Part shown: positions 25,894 to 40,260 of the stretch, one piece after another
Numbering within the stretch: position 1 is the first letter of the stretch
How the letters are laid out: each line of letters opens with the position of its first letter
Source: Chitinophagaceae bacterium
Lineage (GTDB): Bacteria; Bacteroidota; Bacteroidia; Chitinophagales; Chitinophagaceae
Assembly (NCBI GenBank): GCA_004173355.1
Contig: SEAD01000012.1
Span: 1-62,654, forward strand
DNA length: 62,654 nucleotides
Direction of reading: 5' to 3'
The notes under the pieces: generated by a model
Database searches by the model: none
What the model was told of the DNA's origin: nothing
Seen by the model: only the letters and a program-made list of their open reading frames with translations
Program-made: the position numbers and the translations under genes

Positions 25894-25969
25894 ATGAGGA
25901 ATTTGGGAGACCAAGTAGTTAAGCCACAAGCTTTTACAAAAGGTCGTTATTACCAAAAAAAGGAAAAAA

Positions 25970-26413
25970 ATGGCAAAAGAAATCTCCGGCTTTGTAAAGC
26001 TGCAGTGCAAGGGTGGCCAGGCCAACCCAGCACCTCCCATCGGTCCGGCTTTAGGTTCCAAAGGTGTTAACATCATGGAATTCTGCAAGCAGTTCAATGC
26101 AAGAACACAGGACAAACCAGGAAAAGTACTTCCGGTTCTTATCACTGTTTTCACAGACAAAAGTTTTGAATTCGTTATCAAAACCCCGCCTGCTGCTATC
26201 CAGCTCCTGGATGCCGCAAAAATCGCGAAGGGTTCAAAGGAAAGCAACCGCGCCAAGGTTGGTAAGGTTACCTGGGAACAGGTAAAGGTTATCGCTGAAG
26301 ACAAGATGCCTGACCTTAACTGTTTCACCGTTGAAAGCGCCATGAAAATGGTTGCAGGTACTGCCCGCAGCATGGGTCTCAACGTTGAAGGTAAAGCTCC
26401 CTGGGAAAATTAA
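25970..26413 (+). CDS. rplK: 50S ribosomal protein L11
   Basis: Forms the GTPase-associated stalk base on 23S rRNA. It has 147 residues. The family N-terminus [12 protein letters not shown], the proline-rich linker [14 protein letters not shown] and the C-terminal rRNA-binding domain ([20 protein letters not shown]) are all present. First gene of rplKAJL. Confidence 0.98.
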   Translation: MAKEISGFVKLQCKGGQANPAPPIGPALGSKGVNIMEFCKQFNARTQDKPGKVLPVLITVFTDKSFEFVIKTPPAAIQLLDAAKIAKGSKESNRAKVGKVTWEQVKVIAEDKMPDLNCFTVESAMKMVAGTARSMGLNVEGKAPWEN

Positions 26414-26491
26414 TCAATCACAACCCTCCTTCACCATTCTGCAGTGAAAGCTGTAAATGAGAACGGTTCCGGCGGGTGAAAACGAATCAAA

Positions 26492-27187
26492 ATGGCATTC
26501 ATTAGCAAAAAAAGAAAGGTAGTCAACGCGAAAGTTGACGCCAATAAAGTATACTCGCTGAAAGACGCATCTGCACTGGTGAAATCTCTCACCACCTGCA
26601 AATTCGATGCTTCAGTGGATCTGCACGTTCGCCTTGGTGTTGACCCAAAGAAGGCAGACCAGGCTATCCGTGGTACAGTAAACCTGCCTCACGGTACAGG
26701 TAAAACCAAAAGGGTTCTCGTACTCTGCACTCCTGACAAGGAAGCAGAAGCAAAAGCGGCGGGTGCTGATTTTGTTGGTCTCGACGAGTTTGTTGCGAAA
26801 ATCGAAGGCGGATGGGTTGATATCGATGTGATCATCGCTACTCCTGCCGTGATGCCGAAAATCGGTCGTCTCGGTAAAGTACTCGGACCACGTAACCTCA
26901 TGCCGAACCCCAAGACCGGAACGGTTACCAACGATGTGGCGAATGCAATCAACGATGTAAAAGGTGGTAAGATCGCCTTCAAGGTTGATAAAGTGGGTAT
27001 CATCCACGCTTCAATCGGCCGTATCAGCTTCTCCCCGGAGAAAATTGCTGAAAACAGCCAGGAGCTTATCAACGCGATTCTCAGGGCTAAACCTGCCACC
27101 GCGAAAGGTACTTATGTAAGGGGTGTAAGCATGGCCAGCTCCATGAGCCCAGGTATCACTGTTGATGCAAAAGCATTCATCCATTAA
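26492..27187 (+). CDS. rplA: 50S ribosomal protein L1
   Basis: Forms the L1 stalk that moves tRNA out of the E site, and in many bacteria represses its own operon by binding the leader. It has 231 residues with the two-domain pattern and the signature [19 protein letters not shown] near 128-146, followed by GTVTNDV. It lies 78 nt after rplK. Confidence 0.98.
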   Translation: MAFISKKRKVVNAKVDANKVYSLKDASALVKSLTTCKFDASVDLHVRLGVDPKKADQAIRGTVNLPHGTGKTKRVLVLCTPDKEAEAKAAGADFVGLDEFVAKIEGGWVDIDVIIATPAVMPKIGRLGKVLGPRNLMPNPKTGTVTNDVANAINDVKGGKIAFKVDKVGIIHASIGRISFSPEKIAENSQELINAILRAKPATAKGTYVRGVSMASSMSPGITVDAKAFIH

Positions 27188-27195
27188 TTAACCGG

Positions 27196-27209
27196 TTCGC
27201 TTCGGCGAA
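27196..27209 (+). repeat. UUCG-tetraloop hairpin between rplA and rplJ
   Basis: TTCGC and GCGAA flank a TTCG loop with a C-G closing pair, the extra-stable tetraloop. It sits 17 nt before rplJ. It may protect the mRNA or modulate L10 synthesis. Confidence 0.4.
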
Positions 27210-27225
27210 TGACAAATAAGACGTC

Positions 27226-27759
27226 ATGACTAAAGATCAAAAGAATGAAGTGATTGAACTGCTGAAAGGCAAGTTCTCACAATACAACAACTTCTACATC
27301 ACCGATACAGAATCACTTTCTGTAGCACAGGTTGGCAAGCTCCGCCGTGCATGTTTCAGCAAGGATGTTGAAATGAAGGTTGCGAAGAATACCCTCATCC
27401 GTAAGGCGCTCGAGTCGCTCGATGCCGAAAAGTATGCCGGTGTTTATGATTCACTGCACAAGGTAACAGCACTGCTGTTTTCGGAGAACCCGAAAGAGCC
27501 GGCCCTGATCCTGAGTTCATTCCGTAAGGAAAGCAATGGTGAAAAACCGGAACTGAAAGCTGCATTCATCAATGGCGATATTTATGCCGGTGATGAGCAA
27601 CTGAAGAACCTGACGAAGATCAAGACGAAAAACGAGCTCATCGGCGAAGTTATCGGCTTGCTCCAGTCTCCTGCAAAACGTGTACTGGCTGCCCTGTTGC
27701 ACCACCACGAGCAGAAAGCAGGTGGCGCTACCGAAGAGGTAACAGCTGCTGCAGAGTAA
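27226..27759 (+). CDS. rplJ: 50S ribosomal protein L10
   Basis: Anchors L7/L12 dimers to the stalk base. It has 177 residues. The N-terminal rRNA-binding part includes MTKDQKNEVIELLKGKF and VAKNTLIRKAL, and the C-terminal helix that binds L7/L12 ends in an Ala/Glu-rich tail. It lies 38 nt after rplA. Confidence 0.97.
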   Translation: MTKDQKNEVIELLKGKFSQYNNFYITDTESLSVAQVGKLRRACFSKDVEMKVAKNTLIRKALESLDAEKYAGVYDSLHKVTALLFSENPKEPALILSSFRKESNGEKPELKAAFINGDIYAGDEQLKNLTKIKTKNELIGEVIGLLQSPAKRVLAALLHHHEQKAGGATEEVTAAAE

Positions 27760-27846
27760 TTACTATGGGGAAGGATTTATCCTTCTTTCAGATAGCACAC
27801 CAGCCACGGGTGTATAAAGCGGGGTAAAACAAATTTTTTTAAACTT

Positions 27847-27877
27847 CCGTCGGACCCCATGCGGGGTGTGAAGACGG
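27847..27877 (+). promoter_or_regulatory. two-tier hairpin before rplL
   Basis: Outer arms CCGTC (27847-27851) and GACGG (27873-27877) enclose inner arms ACCCC (27854-27858) and GGGGT (27863-27867). A run of seven T lies just upstream (27834-27840). Located 15 nt before the rplL ATG in the 133-nt gap after rplJ, it may help set the higher L7/L12 dose. Confidence 0.35.
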
Positions 27878-27892
27878 TAAAAATGACACAAA

Positions 27893-28267
27893 ATGGCAGA
27901 CGTAAAAGCATTAGCAGAAGGCCTTGTAGCCCTCACAGTTAAAGAAGTACAGGAGTTAGCAGATTTCCTGAAATCAGAATACGGCATCGAGCCAGCAGCA
28001 GCAGCAGTTGTTGTATCGGCTGATGGTGGTGGTGGCGCAGCTGCTGCTGAAGAAAAAACCGCATTCGATGTTATCCTGAAGAGTGCAGGTGCTTCTAAAC
28101 TGAACGTTGTTAAAATCGTGAAAGACCTGACTGGCTTAGGTCTGAAAGAAGCGAAAGACCTCGTTGACGGTGCTCCTAAACCAGTTAAAGAAGGCGTAAC
28201 AAAAGCGGAAGCTGATGAAATCGCTGGTAAACTGAAAGAAGCGGGTGCTGAAGTTGAGATCGCTTAA
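27893..28267 (+). CDS. rplL: 50S ribosomal protein L7/L12
   Basis: The multi-copy stalk protein that recruits translational GTPases. It has 124 residues: an N-terminal dimerisation domain, an Ala/Gly-rich hinge (about 35-52) and the C-terminal factor-binding domain with [20 protein letters not shown]. Last gene of the cluster, followed by a strong terminator, so rpoB is not in the same unit. Confidence 0.98.
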   Translation: MADVKALAEGLVALTVKEVQELADFLKSEYGIEPAAAAVVVSADGGGGAAAAEEKTAFDVILKSAGASKLNVVKIVKDLTGLGLKEAKDLVDGAPKPVKEGVTKAEADEIAGKLKEAGAEVEIA

Positions 28268-28295
28268 TTCACTGATCAGATTATCCCGAAAGGGT

Positions 28296-28328
28296 GAAGG
28301 TCGTCCTGTCGGGCGACCTTCTTTTTTT
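28296..28328 (+). terminator. terminator after rplL
   Basis: GAAGGTCG (28296-28303) pairs with CGACCTTC (28314-28321), extended by three inner pairs around a TGTC loop, and is followed by seven T. Confidence 0.95.
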
Positions 28329-28379
28329 ATAAACTGACCGGTCCCGGCAGCGCAGGAACCCGGGGTTTCCCACGTTTCT

Positions 28380-29033
28380 CTAACGGCGACGCAGCAGTAC
28401 TGCCACTACTTCAAACTTCCGGAAAAAATGCGGCAGGCCGCTGGCCAGTTTTTTCCAGGAGTTGAATTTATAAAACGGGGTAAGCAGCCGGGCGCCGAAT
28501 TTCAGCAATGCCACGGGGGAGGATTTGAGTTTGTCAAAATGGGAGTCCTGTTCACTGATAATGCTGCCTTCAACCAGTTCGCAATGATGGAACATGGCGG
28601 CAAGTTCCTTGACGGAAGGGCGGAACATGGTATCGATCGGATCATTGTGGTAGGGGAAAAGGTATGGCCCCGATACAATGATATACCCACCGGGCCTGAC
28701 CACTTCTTCCAGTTTGTCGATAATCAGTTGCGGTTCGGTAACATGTTCCAGCAGGTTCGAACAGAGGGCGATATCAAAACCGGATTTCAGCGAAGCCAGG
28801 AACTGTTCGTCCATCAGGTTACCGACAATATCCACGCCTTCACTCTTTTTCATGTCAAGATGTACCACGTCGGTAGCGGGTCGCAGCCTCGCAAACACAT
28901 TTGCATGGATATGCGGTTGCTCCACCGTCCTGAAATGCAGGGTTGAGCTGCCGATATTCAGCAAACGCATCTGGTTCTCGCCGGTGATCTTCAGTAAAAT
29001 ATCCCCGATCCAGTTCGACTCATTAAATAGCAT
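28380..29033 (-). CDS. class I SAM-dependent methyltransferase
   Basis: A 217-residue protein with a Rossmann methyltransferase core of the Methyltransf_11/23 type. LLNIGSS near 24-30 is the degenerate motif I, DMKKSEGVDIVGNL the acidic loop region, and ALCSNLLEHV the motif IV region, followed by LEEVVRPGGYIIVS. Substrate unknown; proteins like this often sit in glycan or envelope clusters. It lies on the opposite strand to rplL and rpoB, divergent from a membrane-protein gene. A second possible start is Met22 (MRLLNIGSS). Confidence 0.8.
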   Translation of the reverse strand: MLFNESNWIGDILLKITGENQMRLLNIGSSTLHFRTVEQPHIHANVFARLRPATDVVHLDMKKSEGVDIVGNLMDEQFLASLKSGFDIALCSNLLEHVTEPQLIIDKLEEVVRPGGYIIVSGPYLFPYHNDPIDTMFRPSVKELAAMFHHCELVEGSIISEQDSHFDKLKSSPVALLKFGARLLTPFYKFNSWKKLASGLPHFFRKFEVVAVLLRRR

Positions 29034-29146
29034 CTTTTAACCGGTTGATTCGTCCGAAGATAATCCGCTTTTGCATTCTGCCCGTTTTTAGCGCAGTGAA
29101 ATTTAGCCTGTTGCCGCTCCGTTCAGATTGTTGGTTAACTTCCGGT

Positions 29147-30592
29147 ATGGACCCGCTGATCTCCGGTTATGTTTTGTTCCGCAAACCCTGGCTTGTAACA
29201 GCATTGCTGATGCTGCTGGCTTTGCTCCTGTATCTGCCGGTCTGCCGGGCCGAATACCTGTATACCGATGAAGCAGTACAGCTCTGGCATTACCGCCCCG
29301 GTTCGGCTTATCATATGTTTATCGAACAGGGACGGTATCTTACCGACCGGCTGGTCAGTTTCCTGTTCAGCCATACAGACAGCATCTCCGGTCTGCGGTA
29401 CGTCCGCCTGTTTTCCCTGCTTGCCTGGATGGCCTGTGTACCCGTATGGTACATGGTGCTGCGTTACATCTGTCACAGGGAACAGATACACCCGTCTGCG
29501 CCATTCCTGGTCACTGCCTGGCTGGTTTGCTCTCCTGCCTGCACGATCTCGATTGCCTGGGCTTCCTGCGTCGAATTATCCTTTGCCTATACCGCGGGTC
29601 TGCTGGCTGGTTATTGTTTTTACCGGTACCAGTGTGACCGGCATACCGGGGGTATCACTGCGCTGCTGTTATCGTTCTCCGTCCTGGCCGGCCTGGTCTC
29701 GCTGTTTTCCTACCAGAATGGCATCGGTTGTTTTTTCCTGCCTTTTGTAATCCGTGTACTGGGCGGTCGTGCGCCCATGGCAAAGAACTTTTCAGTGCTA
29801 CTGTTTGCCGGCTTTATTGCCTTGCTTTATTTTTTACTGTTTCGCTGGCAGCTGCATTACTTCGGCATCAGTGCCGGTAACCGGACCAGCATTGTTTCCA
29901 ATCCGCTGAAGAAGCTTGCATTTTTTTTCGCGCGGCCATTTGTTGCAGCCTGGTTGCCGGGGGTTGGATACAATGAGTCTGACCGCCGGGTGTTCCTGTA
30001 TGTCATCCCGGTGATCCTGCTCGTCTTTTACCTGTCGTGCCGTTACATCCTGCCCGGACAGTCGTTGCGGAAGAAAACAGCATCCATGCTACTCCTTCTG
30101 CTGTTTTGCCTCGCCAGTTACTATCCATCGCTGCTGGTAAAAGAAAACTACGCATCGGTGCGCACCACGCTCGCCTTGTCACTCGTCACCCTCACGTGGC
30201 TGATAGTATTGTTATCCCGGTCTGTTGCCAAAAAGCCAGTCCTGCATTTTGCAGGTATGTTGTTGCTTGTACTTCTGTTCGCCGGCAATGGCCTGTACAA
30301 TTTCCATATCCGTTTCCTCCGCCCCCATGTGGCGGAACACCTGGAAGCAGTGGCCTCTTTCAGGCAGGGTTATGATGCCGGGACAAACAGCTTCAGCTGG
30401 CAGAGGCCGGCCGAGAGTGATTTCGAAATCCGGTATGGCATCACCCGGTCATGGGATGAGTTTGGTGTGCCATCGCTTTTTTTCCCCTGGGTGCCTGAAT
30501 TTTATTTCAAACAACTGTTGTACGAACAGACCGGTGACCGCGAAAAGGCTTCCTCGCTGCATGTAACAACCACCCCGCCTCTGCAACCCTGA
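29147..30592 (+). CDS. polytopic membrane protein, GT-C-like
   Basis: A 481-residue inner-membrane protein with ten or more hydrophobic segments. I use ATG at 29147 (MDPLISGYVLFRKPW); the upstream 34 residues of the frame look non-coding. The first periplasmic loop holds YLYTDEAVQLWHYRPG and GRYLTDRLVSFLF, a layout seen in GT-C type glycosyltransferases. The C-terminal 90 residues are soluble. Function not assigned. It is divergent from the methyltransferase gene and convergent with the helix-hairpin-helix gene, just 1 nt apart. Confidence 0.6.
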   Translation: MDPLISGYVLFRKPWLVTALLMLLALLLYLPVCRAEYLYTDEAVQLWHYRPGSAYHMFIEQGRYLTDRLVSFLFSHTDSISGLRYVRLFSLLAWMACVPVWYMVLRYICHREQIHPSAPFLVTAWLVCSPACTISIAWASCVELSFAYTAGLLAGYCFYRYQCDRHTGGITALLLSFSVLAGLVSLFSYQNGIGCFFLPFVIRVLGGRAPMAKNFSVLLFAGFIALLYFLLFRWQLHYFGISAGNRTSIVSNPLKKLAFFFARPFVAAWLPGVGYNESDRRVFLYVIPVILLVFYLSCRYILPGQSLRKKTASMLLLLLFCLASYYPSLLVKENYASVRTTLALSLVTLTWLIVLLSRSVAKKPVLHFAGMLLLVLLFAGNGLYNFHIRFLRPHVAEHLEAVASFRQGYDAGTNSFSWQRPAESDFEIRYGITRSWDEFGVPSLFFPWVPEFYFKQLLYEQTGDREKASSLHVTTTPPLQP

Positions 30593-30593
30593 T

Positions 30594-31586
30594 TTATAAA
30601 CGCAGGTAGGGACGGATTTTTTCGTAAGTCATGGCGGGCATCACGGTCATTTTCTGCAGGTCGTCCAGTTCCCGGAAGCCTCCATGTTCCTGCCGGTAGG
30701 AGATAATGGTCCTTGCGAGGTCAAACCGCAGGTAGGGGTGTTTTTTTAATTCATCCAGTGACACTTCGTTGATGGCGATCAGCCGGCAGCCTGCGGCATC
30801 GGCCCTTAGGAAGGGCCGGATCACCTGGAAGGCGGAGTCCGTGATCCCGTAGACCTCCCGTAACTGTTCCACGGAATGGAACCCGCCCAGCCGGTCGCGG
30901 AACTGCAGGATCCTTGCGGCTAGTTTTGACCCGATACAGGGTAGCGCCACCAGTGAGGACGTGTCGGTATTGTTGAGGTCGATGCTTCCGCGGGCGGGTG
31001 TTGTGCGTGCGGGGTACGGATGCCTGTACCCCGCGGCGGTTATTGGAGCCGGAGGTATATTGCTGGTTTCCCGCCGTTGGCCCATCGGTTGAAAATGCCT
31101 TGTGTTCCCCGGGGCACCCGGAGCAATCCGTACAAAAGGCAGCAGTCTGTTCCGCAGCCCGGGGGAAAGCCCGTAAATCTTTTCCAGGTCTGCCGGCTCC
31201 CGGAATTGCCCGCCTTTACCCCGGTATTTCAGGATGGTTTCAATGGTCCGGTCACGCAGGCCGAGCTCCCGCCAGCCGTTTTCCCCAAGTGTATTGGGGT
31301 CGAACCTGAACAGTTTGCCTTCCTGTGCGTTATTAATCCTGTTATCCCCCTGATTTAACGGAATAAACCTGGCGGCACTGCTTCCGGAAGTGCCCGGACC
31401 TGGTTGCAGCAGGCTGTCGACCAGCTTTGTCCAGGCCCCATCTGTTGTTGTTTCCCCGCCCGGACCAGGCGCAAAGAGATAGGGGAGGCACCAGGCTAGT
31501 GCAATGAGGATCAGGAGGGTAATGACCGCGAGGCGGTCTTTGTGGGAGAAAAGGAAGTATTCGCGGAGGAGTCGTTTTGCTGCCAT
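30594..31586 (-). CDS. membrane-anchored helix-hairpin-helix protein (ComEA-like repeats)
   Basis: A 330-residue protein. I use ATG at 31586 (MAAKRLLREYFLFSHKDR). One hydrophobic segment lies near 20-37. After a linker come three helix-hairpin-helix units: FDPNTLGENGW..LGL, IDLNNTDTSSLVALPCIGSK and IAINEVSLDELKKHPYLRFD, each followed by a GGF-type second hairpin. Only the middle unit keeps the classic ALPCIGSKLA turn. Related ComEA-type domains bind double-stranded DNA in a sequence-independent way. Its role here is unknown. It sits divergently upstream of rpoB. Confidence 0.82.
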   Translation of the reverse strand: MAAKRLLREYFLFSHKDRLAVITLLILIALAWCLPYLFAPGPGGETTTDGAWTKLVDSLLQPGPGTSGSSAARFIPLNQGDNRINNAQEGKLFRFDPNTLGENGWRELGLRDRTIETILKYRGKGGQFREPADLEKIYGLSPGLRNRLLPFVRIAPGAPGNTRHFQPMGQRRETSNIPPAPITAAGYRHPYPARTTPARGSIDLNNTDTSSLVALPCIGSKLAARILQFRDRLGGFHSVEQLREVYGITDSAFQVIRPFLRADAAGCRLIAINEVSLDELKKHPYLRFDLARTIISYRQEHGGFRELDDLQKMTVMPAMTYEKIRPYLRL

Positions 31587-31673
31587 ATTTTTTTTGTCAA
31601 GGTAGGACGCGGGTCCTGCCGTTTCCATGGGGAAATCATCAGTATTTGGCGGGATTTTTGTCAGGAAGTTTTC

Positions 31674-31704
31674 TTGGCCCAGAACCTATTAATCCTTAAC
31701 TTTG
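31674..31704 (+). promoter_or_regulatory. promoter of rpoBC
   Basis: TTG (31674-31676), a 20-nt spacer and TAACTTTG (31697-31704), an exact -7 motif. The predicted leader is about 138 nt. A 10-nt palindrome, TTTGGCCAAA (31716-31725), lies just inside the leader. Confidence 0.7.
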
Positions 31705-31847
31705 CCTTCCTTTATTTTGGCCAAATATATTTTGACATCCCATTCCAGACTCAACTAATTGACGTTCATAGACTTTTATTTTAAACAAAATAGAGGTCCT
31801 GTGAATGGTTTGCGTGTCATTAATATCTAAAACCGGTTTTTACGCGT

Positions 31848-34800
31848 ATGTCTTCAACAAAAGTCAATTCAAGAGTGGATTTCGGTAAGATTAAGCACCT
31901 GGCCGAAACTCCAGACCTTCTTGAAGTACAGATCCAATCGTTCAAAGAGTTTTTCCAACTGGAAACAACCCCCGACAAACGGAACATCGAAGGATTGTTC
32001 CGGGTGTTCAAAGACAACTTCCCGATCACTGATACGCGGAATATCTTTGTGCTGGAGTTCCTGGATTACTTTATTGACCCGCCCCGTTACACCATTGATG
32101 AGTGTATGGAGCGCGGACTTACCTATGCTGTTCCCCTCAAGGCGAAACTCCGCCTGAGCTGTAATGATGAGGAACACGTAGATTTCCAAACTATCGTTCA
32201 GGACGTGTTCCTGGGTAATATCCCTTACATGACTCCCCGTGGCACATTTGTGATCAACGGTGCCGAGCGTGTGGTGGTATCCCAGCTGCACCGTTCGCCA
32301 GGCGTATTCTTCGGACAGTCGGTTCACCCGAACGGTACGAAGATTTATTCTGCCCGTGTGATCCCGTTCAAGGGTGCATGGATGGAATTCGCTACCGATA
32401 TCAACAACGTGATGTACGCGTACATCGACCGTAAGAAGAAATTCCCGGTAACCACGCTTCTCCGTTCTATCGGTTATGAAACCGACAAGGACATCCTTGA
32501 GCTCTTCGGTATGGCCGATGAGGTGAAAGGGGAGAAGAAGGACCTCGACAAATACATTGGTAAACGCCTTGCTGCCCGCGTACTGCGTACATGGGTGGAA
32601 GATTTCGTGGACGAGGATACAGGTGAAGTGGTATCCATCGAACGTAACGAAATCGTGATGGAGCGTGATACCGTACTGGATGAGGAAGCGATCGAAACCA
32701 TTTCCGAAATGGATGTGAAGAGTGTCTTCGTCCAGCGTGAGGATGTGGGTGGCGATTATGCAATCATCTACAATACCCTGAACAAGGATACATCGAACTC
32801 CGAGCTGGAAGCGGTTCAGTTCATCTACCGCCAGCTTCGTGGCGCGGATGCACCGGATAACGAAACAGCCCGTGGGATCATCGATAAATTATTCTTCAGC
32901 GACAAACGTTATGACCTCGGTGAAGTGGGCCGTTACAAGATCAACCGCAAGCTGAATCTTGATGCACCGCTTGACCAGAAGACGCTGACCCGCGAGGACA
33001 TTATCCTGATCATCAAATACCTGGTACGTCTTACCAACGGTAAAGCAGAGATCGATGATATCGATCACCTGAGCAACCGTCGTGTACGTACCGTAGGGGA
33101 GCAGCTGTATGCACAGTTCGGCGTGGGTCTTGCCCGTATGGCCCGTACCATCCGCGAGCGGATGAACGTACGTGACAACGAGGTGTTCACCCCGGTTGAC
33201 CTGATCAACGCGCGTACACTGTCTTCGGTGATCAACTCCTTCTTTGGTACATCGCAGCTGTCCCAGTTCCTTGACCAGACCAACCCGCTGAGTGAGATCA
33301 CGCACAAGCGTCGTATCTCCGCGCTCGGGCCAGGTGGTCTCTCCAGGGAGCGTGCCGGCTTCGAGGTTCGTGACGTACACTACTCACACTATGGCCGTCT
33401 CTGTACCATTGAAACACCGGAAGGACCAAACATCGGTCTGATCTCCACCCTTTGCGTACACGCAAAGATCAACGACATGGGCTTTATCGAAACCCCGTAC
33501 CGTCGTGTGGAAGCCGGCAAGGTAAACATGAAGGAACTCGAGTTCCTGAGTGCTGAAGAAGAAGATCTCGCAAAAATCGCACAGGCGAATACGCCGCTCG
33601 ATGATAAAGGCAATTTCGTGGAGGAAAAGATTGTCAGCCGCGAAACCGGTGACTTCCCGATCCTCGACAGGAATGATGTCCAGTTCATGGACGTTGCGCC
33701 GAACCAGATCGTGGGTCTGTCTGCCTCACTGATTCCGTTCCTCGAGCATGATGATGCCAACCGTGCGCTGATGGGATCAAACATGCAACGCCAGGCTGTA
33801 CCACTTCTCCGTCCGGATGTACCTATCGTGGGTACCGGCCTGGAAGGAAAGGCTGCCCGCGATGCGCGTATCCAGATCCACTCTGAAGGAAACGGTGTGG
33901 TTGAATTCGTGGATGCCAATGAAATCCATGTCCGTTACGATCGTGACGAGCAGGAAAAACTGGTGAGCTTCGAAGAAGATCTCATTGTTTACAAACTGAC
34001 CAAATTCATCAAGACCAACCAGGAAACCTGTATCAACCTGAAACCCGCTGTGAAGAAGGGCCAGAAGGTGAAAAAAGGGGACTTCCTGACGGAAGGTTAC
34101 GCAACGCAGAACGGCGAACTCGCCCTCGGTAAAAACCTGAAAGTGGCCTTCATGCCATGGAAGGGTTACAACTTCGAGGATGCGATCGTGATCAGCGAAC
34201 GTGTGGTGAAAGAAGATATGTTCACATCGGTTCACATTTCCGAATATGAACTCGAAGTACGTGATACAAAACTGGGTGAGGAAGAACTGACCCCGGATAT
34301 CCCGAACGTTTCGGAAGAAGCGACAAAAGACCTTGATGAGAATGGTATCATCCGTGTGGGTGCCCAGATCAAGGAAGGGGACATCCTGATCGGTAAGATT
34401 ACACCAAAAGGTGAATCTGACCCTACCCCTGAGGAGAAGCTTCTCCGTGCCATCTTCGGTGATAAAGCCGGTGATGCAAAAGATGCTTCACTCAAAGCAC
34501 CAAACGGTGTGGAAGGTATCGTGATCGGCAAGAAACTGTTCCAGCGCGCCAAGAAAGACAAAAACGCGAAGGTCCGTGAGAAAGCCGCTATCGAGAAACT
34601 GGAAAAAGTACACGAGAAGAACGAAGCGGACCTGATGGAAGTGTTGCTCGAAAAGCTCACGACCTTACTTGCCAGCCATACCTCTACAGGTGTAAGCAAC
34701 AACTTCGGTGAAGTGCAGATTGGCAAAGGCGCGAAGTTCACTACCAAGAACCTTTCCGGTCTTGATTACGCGAACATCAACCCGCTGGGATGGACAGGTG

Positions 34801-35651
34801 ATAAAAAAGTGGATGACCAGATCAACGTACTGCTCCACAACTATAATATCAAATTCAACGAGGAACTCGGTCGTTACAAACGGGAGAAGTTCAATATTTC
34901 CATCGGTGATGAGTTACCGGCGGGTGTATTGAAACTGGCGAAAGTTTACCTGGCTGTGAAGCGTAAGCTGAAAGTGGGTGATAAAATGGCCGGACGTCAC
35001 GGTAACAAGGGTATCGTTGCGAAGATCGTACGTGCGGAAGACATGCCATTCCTTGAGGACGGTACACCGGTTGACGTGGTACTGAATCCACTTGGTGTAC
35101 CAAGCCGTATGAACCTCGGACAGATTTACGAAACCGTACTCGGATGGGCGGGTGAAAAACTGGGTCTTAAGTTCGCAACTCCGATTTTCGACGGTGCCAG
35201 CACCGACGAGATCGAGAAGTTCTGCGACGAAGCAATGCTTCCGAAGTTTGGTCACACCTACCTGTATGACGGTGAAACAGGGGAACGTTTCCACCAGAAA
35301 GCTACCGTGGGTATTATCTATATCATCAAACTGCACCACATGGTGGATGATAAGATGCACGCACGTTCAATCGGACCATACAGTCTTATTACCCAGCAGC
35401 CGCTTGGTGGTAAGGCACAGTTCGGGGGACAGCGTTTCGGGGAAATGGAAGTATGGGCGCTCGAGGCATATGGTGCTTCGAACATCCTCCAGGAATTGCT
35501 GACGCTGAAATCGGATGATATCATTGGTCGTGCGAAGACTTACGAGTCGATCGTGAAAGGTGATAACGTACCGAGGGCGGGTATTCCTGAGTCCTTCAAC
35601 GTTCTGGTGCATGAATTGCGCGGACTTGGTCTCGACCTAAAGTTTGACTAA
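31848..35651 (+). CDS. rpoB: DNA-directed RNA polymerase subunit beta
   Basis: The beta subunit forms half of the polymerase active centre and binds rifampicin. It has 1267 residues, typical of Bacteroidota. The rifampicin region contains [20 protein letters not shown] and [19 protein letters not shown]. The C-terminus carries [20 protein letters not shown]. Codon use is strongly biased. It heads the rpoB-rpoC unit with its own promoter, separated from rplL by three genes. Confidence 0.99.
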   Translation: MSSTKVNSRVDFGKIKHLAETPDLLEVQIQSFKEFFQLETTPDKRNIEGLFRVFKDNFPITDTRNIFVLEFLDYFIDPPRYTIDECMERGLTYAVPLKAKLRLSCNDEEHVDFQTIVQDVFLGNIPYMTPRGTFVINGAERVVVSQLHRSPGVFFGQSVHPNGTKIYSARVIPFKGAWMEFATDINNVMYAYIDRKKKFPVTTLLRSIGYETDKDILELFGMADEVKGEKKDLDKYIGKRLAARVLRTWVEDFVDEDTGEVVSIERNEIVMERDTVLDEEAIETISEMDVKSVFVQREDVGGDYAIIYNTLNKDTSNSELEAVQFIYRQLRGADAPDNETARGIIDKLFFSDKRYDLGEVGRYKINRKLNLDAPLDQKTLTREDIILIIKYLVRLTNGKAEIDDIDHLSNRRVRTVGEQLYAQFGVGLARMARTIRERMNVRDNEVFTPVDLINARTLSSVINSFFGTSQLSQFLDQTNPLSEITHKRRISALGPGGLSRERAGFEVRDVHYSHYGRLCTIETPEGPNIGLISTLCVHAKINDMGFIETPYRRVEAGKVNMKELEFLSAEEEDLAKIAQANTPLDDKGNFVEEKIVSRETGDFPILDRNDVQFMDVAPNQIVGLSASLIPFLEHDDANRALMGSNMQRQAVPLLRPDVPIVGTGLEGKAARDARIQIHSEGNGVVEFVDANEIHVRYDRDEQEKLVSFEEDLIVYKLTKFIKTNQETCINLKPAVKKGQKVKKGDFLTEGYATQNGELALGKNLKVAFMPWKGYNFEDAIVISERVVKEDMFTSVHISEYELEVRDTKLGEEELTPDIPNVSEEATKDLDENGIIRVGAQIKEGDILIGKITPKGESDPTPEEKLLRAIFGDKAGDAKDASLKAPNGVEGIVIGKKLFQRAKKDKNAKVREKAAIEKLEKVHEKNEADLMEVLLEKLTTLLASHTSTGVSNNFGEVQIGKGAKFTTKNLSGLDYANINPLGWTGDKKVDDQINVLLHNYNIKFNEELGRYKREKFNISIGDELPAGVLKLAKVYLAVKRKLKVGDKMAGRHGNKGIVAKIVRAEDMPFLEDGTPVDVVLNPLGVPSRMNLGQIYETVLGWAGEKLGLKFATPIFDGASTDEIEKFCDEAMLPKFGHTYLYDGETGERFHQKATVGIIYIIKLHHMVDDKMHARSIGPYSLITQQPLGGKAQFGGQRFGEMEVWALEAYGASNILQELLTLKSDDIIGRAKTYESIVKGDNVPRAGIPESFNVLVHELRGLGLDLKFD

Positions 35652-35664
35652 GAATATTTAACCG

Positions 35665-35690
35665 GGGTGGAGGCTTCAAAGCCTCTACCC
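35665..35690 (+). promoter_or_regulatory. hairpin between rpoB and rpoC
   Basis: GGGTGGAGGC (35665-35674) and GCCTCTACCC (35681-35690) form a 10-bp stem with one G-T wobble around a TTCAAA loop, 14 nt after the rpoB stop. A short T-run (35697-35700) follows a few bases later. It may attenuate or process the transcript to balance the two subunits. Confidence 0.4.
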
Positions 35691-35751
35691 GTCAGGTTTT
35701 CCGGTCAGCTGTCCTGCATTTATTTAAAAAAATTAAATCGTCAATACGATT

Positions 35752-40044
<4,293 letters not shown>

Positions 40045-40061
40045 GAAAGTAACAACCATAT

Positions 40062-40101
40062 AAATCCCGTCCCGGCAGATCGCTGGGACGGGATTTTTTT
40101 T
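40062..40101 (+). terminator. terminator after rpoC
   Basis: AAATCCCGTCCC (40062-40073) pairs perfectly with GGGACGGGATTT (40085-40096) around an 11-nt loop, ending in a run of eight T. Confidence 0.95.
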
Positions 40102-40252
40102 GAGCCGGAGACTGTGCGGTTTTACTGCCGGTCTGTACAGTTTCGCTGACCCGGAACCCGGCGGTGCGGCATGGTTTTAGGAACACTGCACGCCCGGAGG
40201 GAATACTGACCAGTCCCAAACCCTAATAAGAAGTTAATACGTAGAGGTTGCC

Positions 40253-40260
40253 TATATTTG
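40253..40260 (+). promoter_or_regulatory. -7 promoter element of the OmpH-like gene
   Basis: TATATTTG, an exact TAnnTTTG match, 83 nt before the ATG at 40344. No convincing -33 TTG is seen at the usual distance. Confidence 0.5.
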
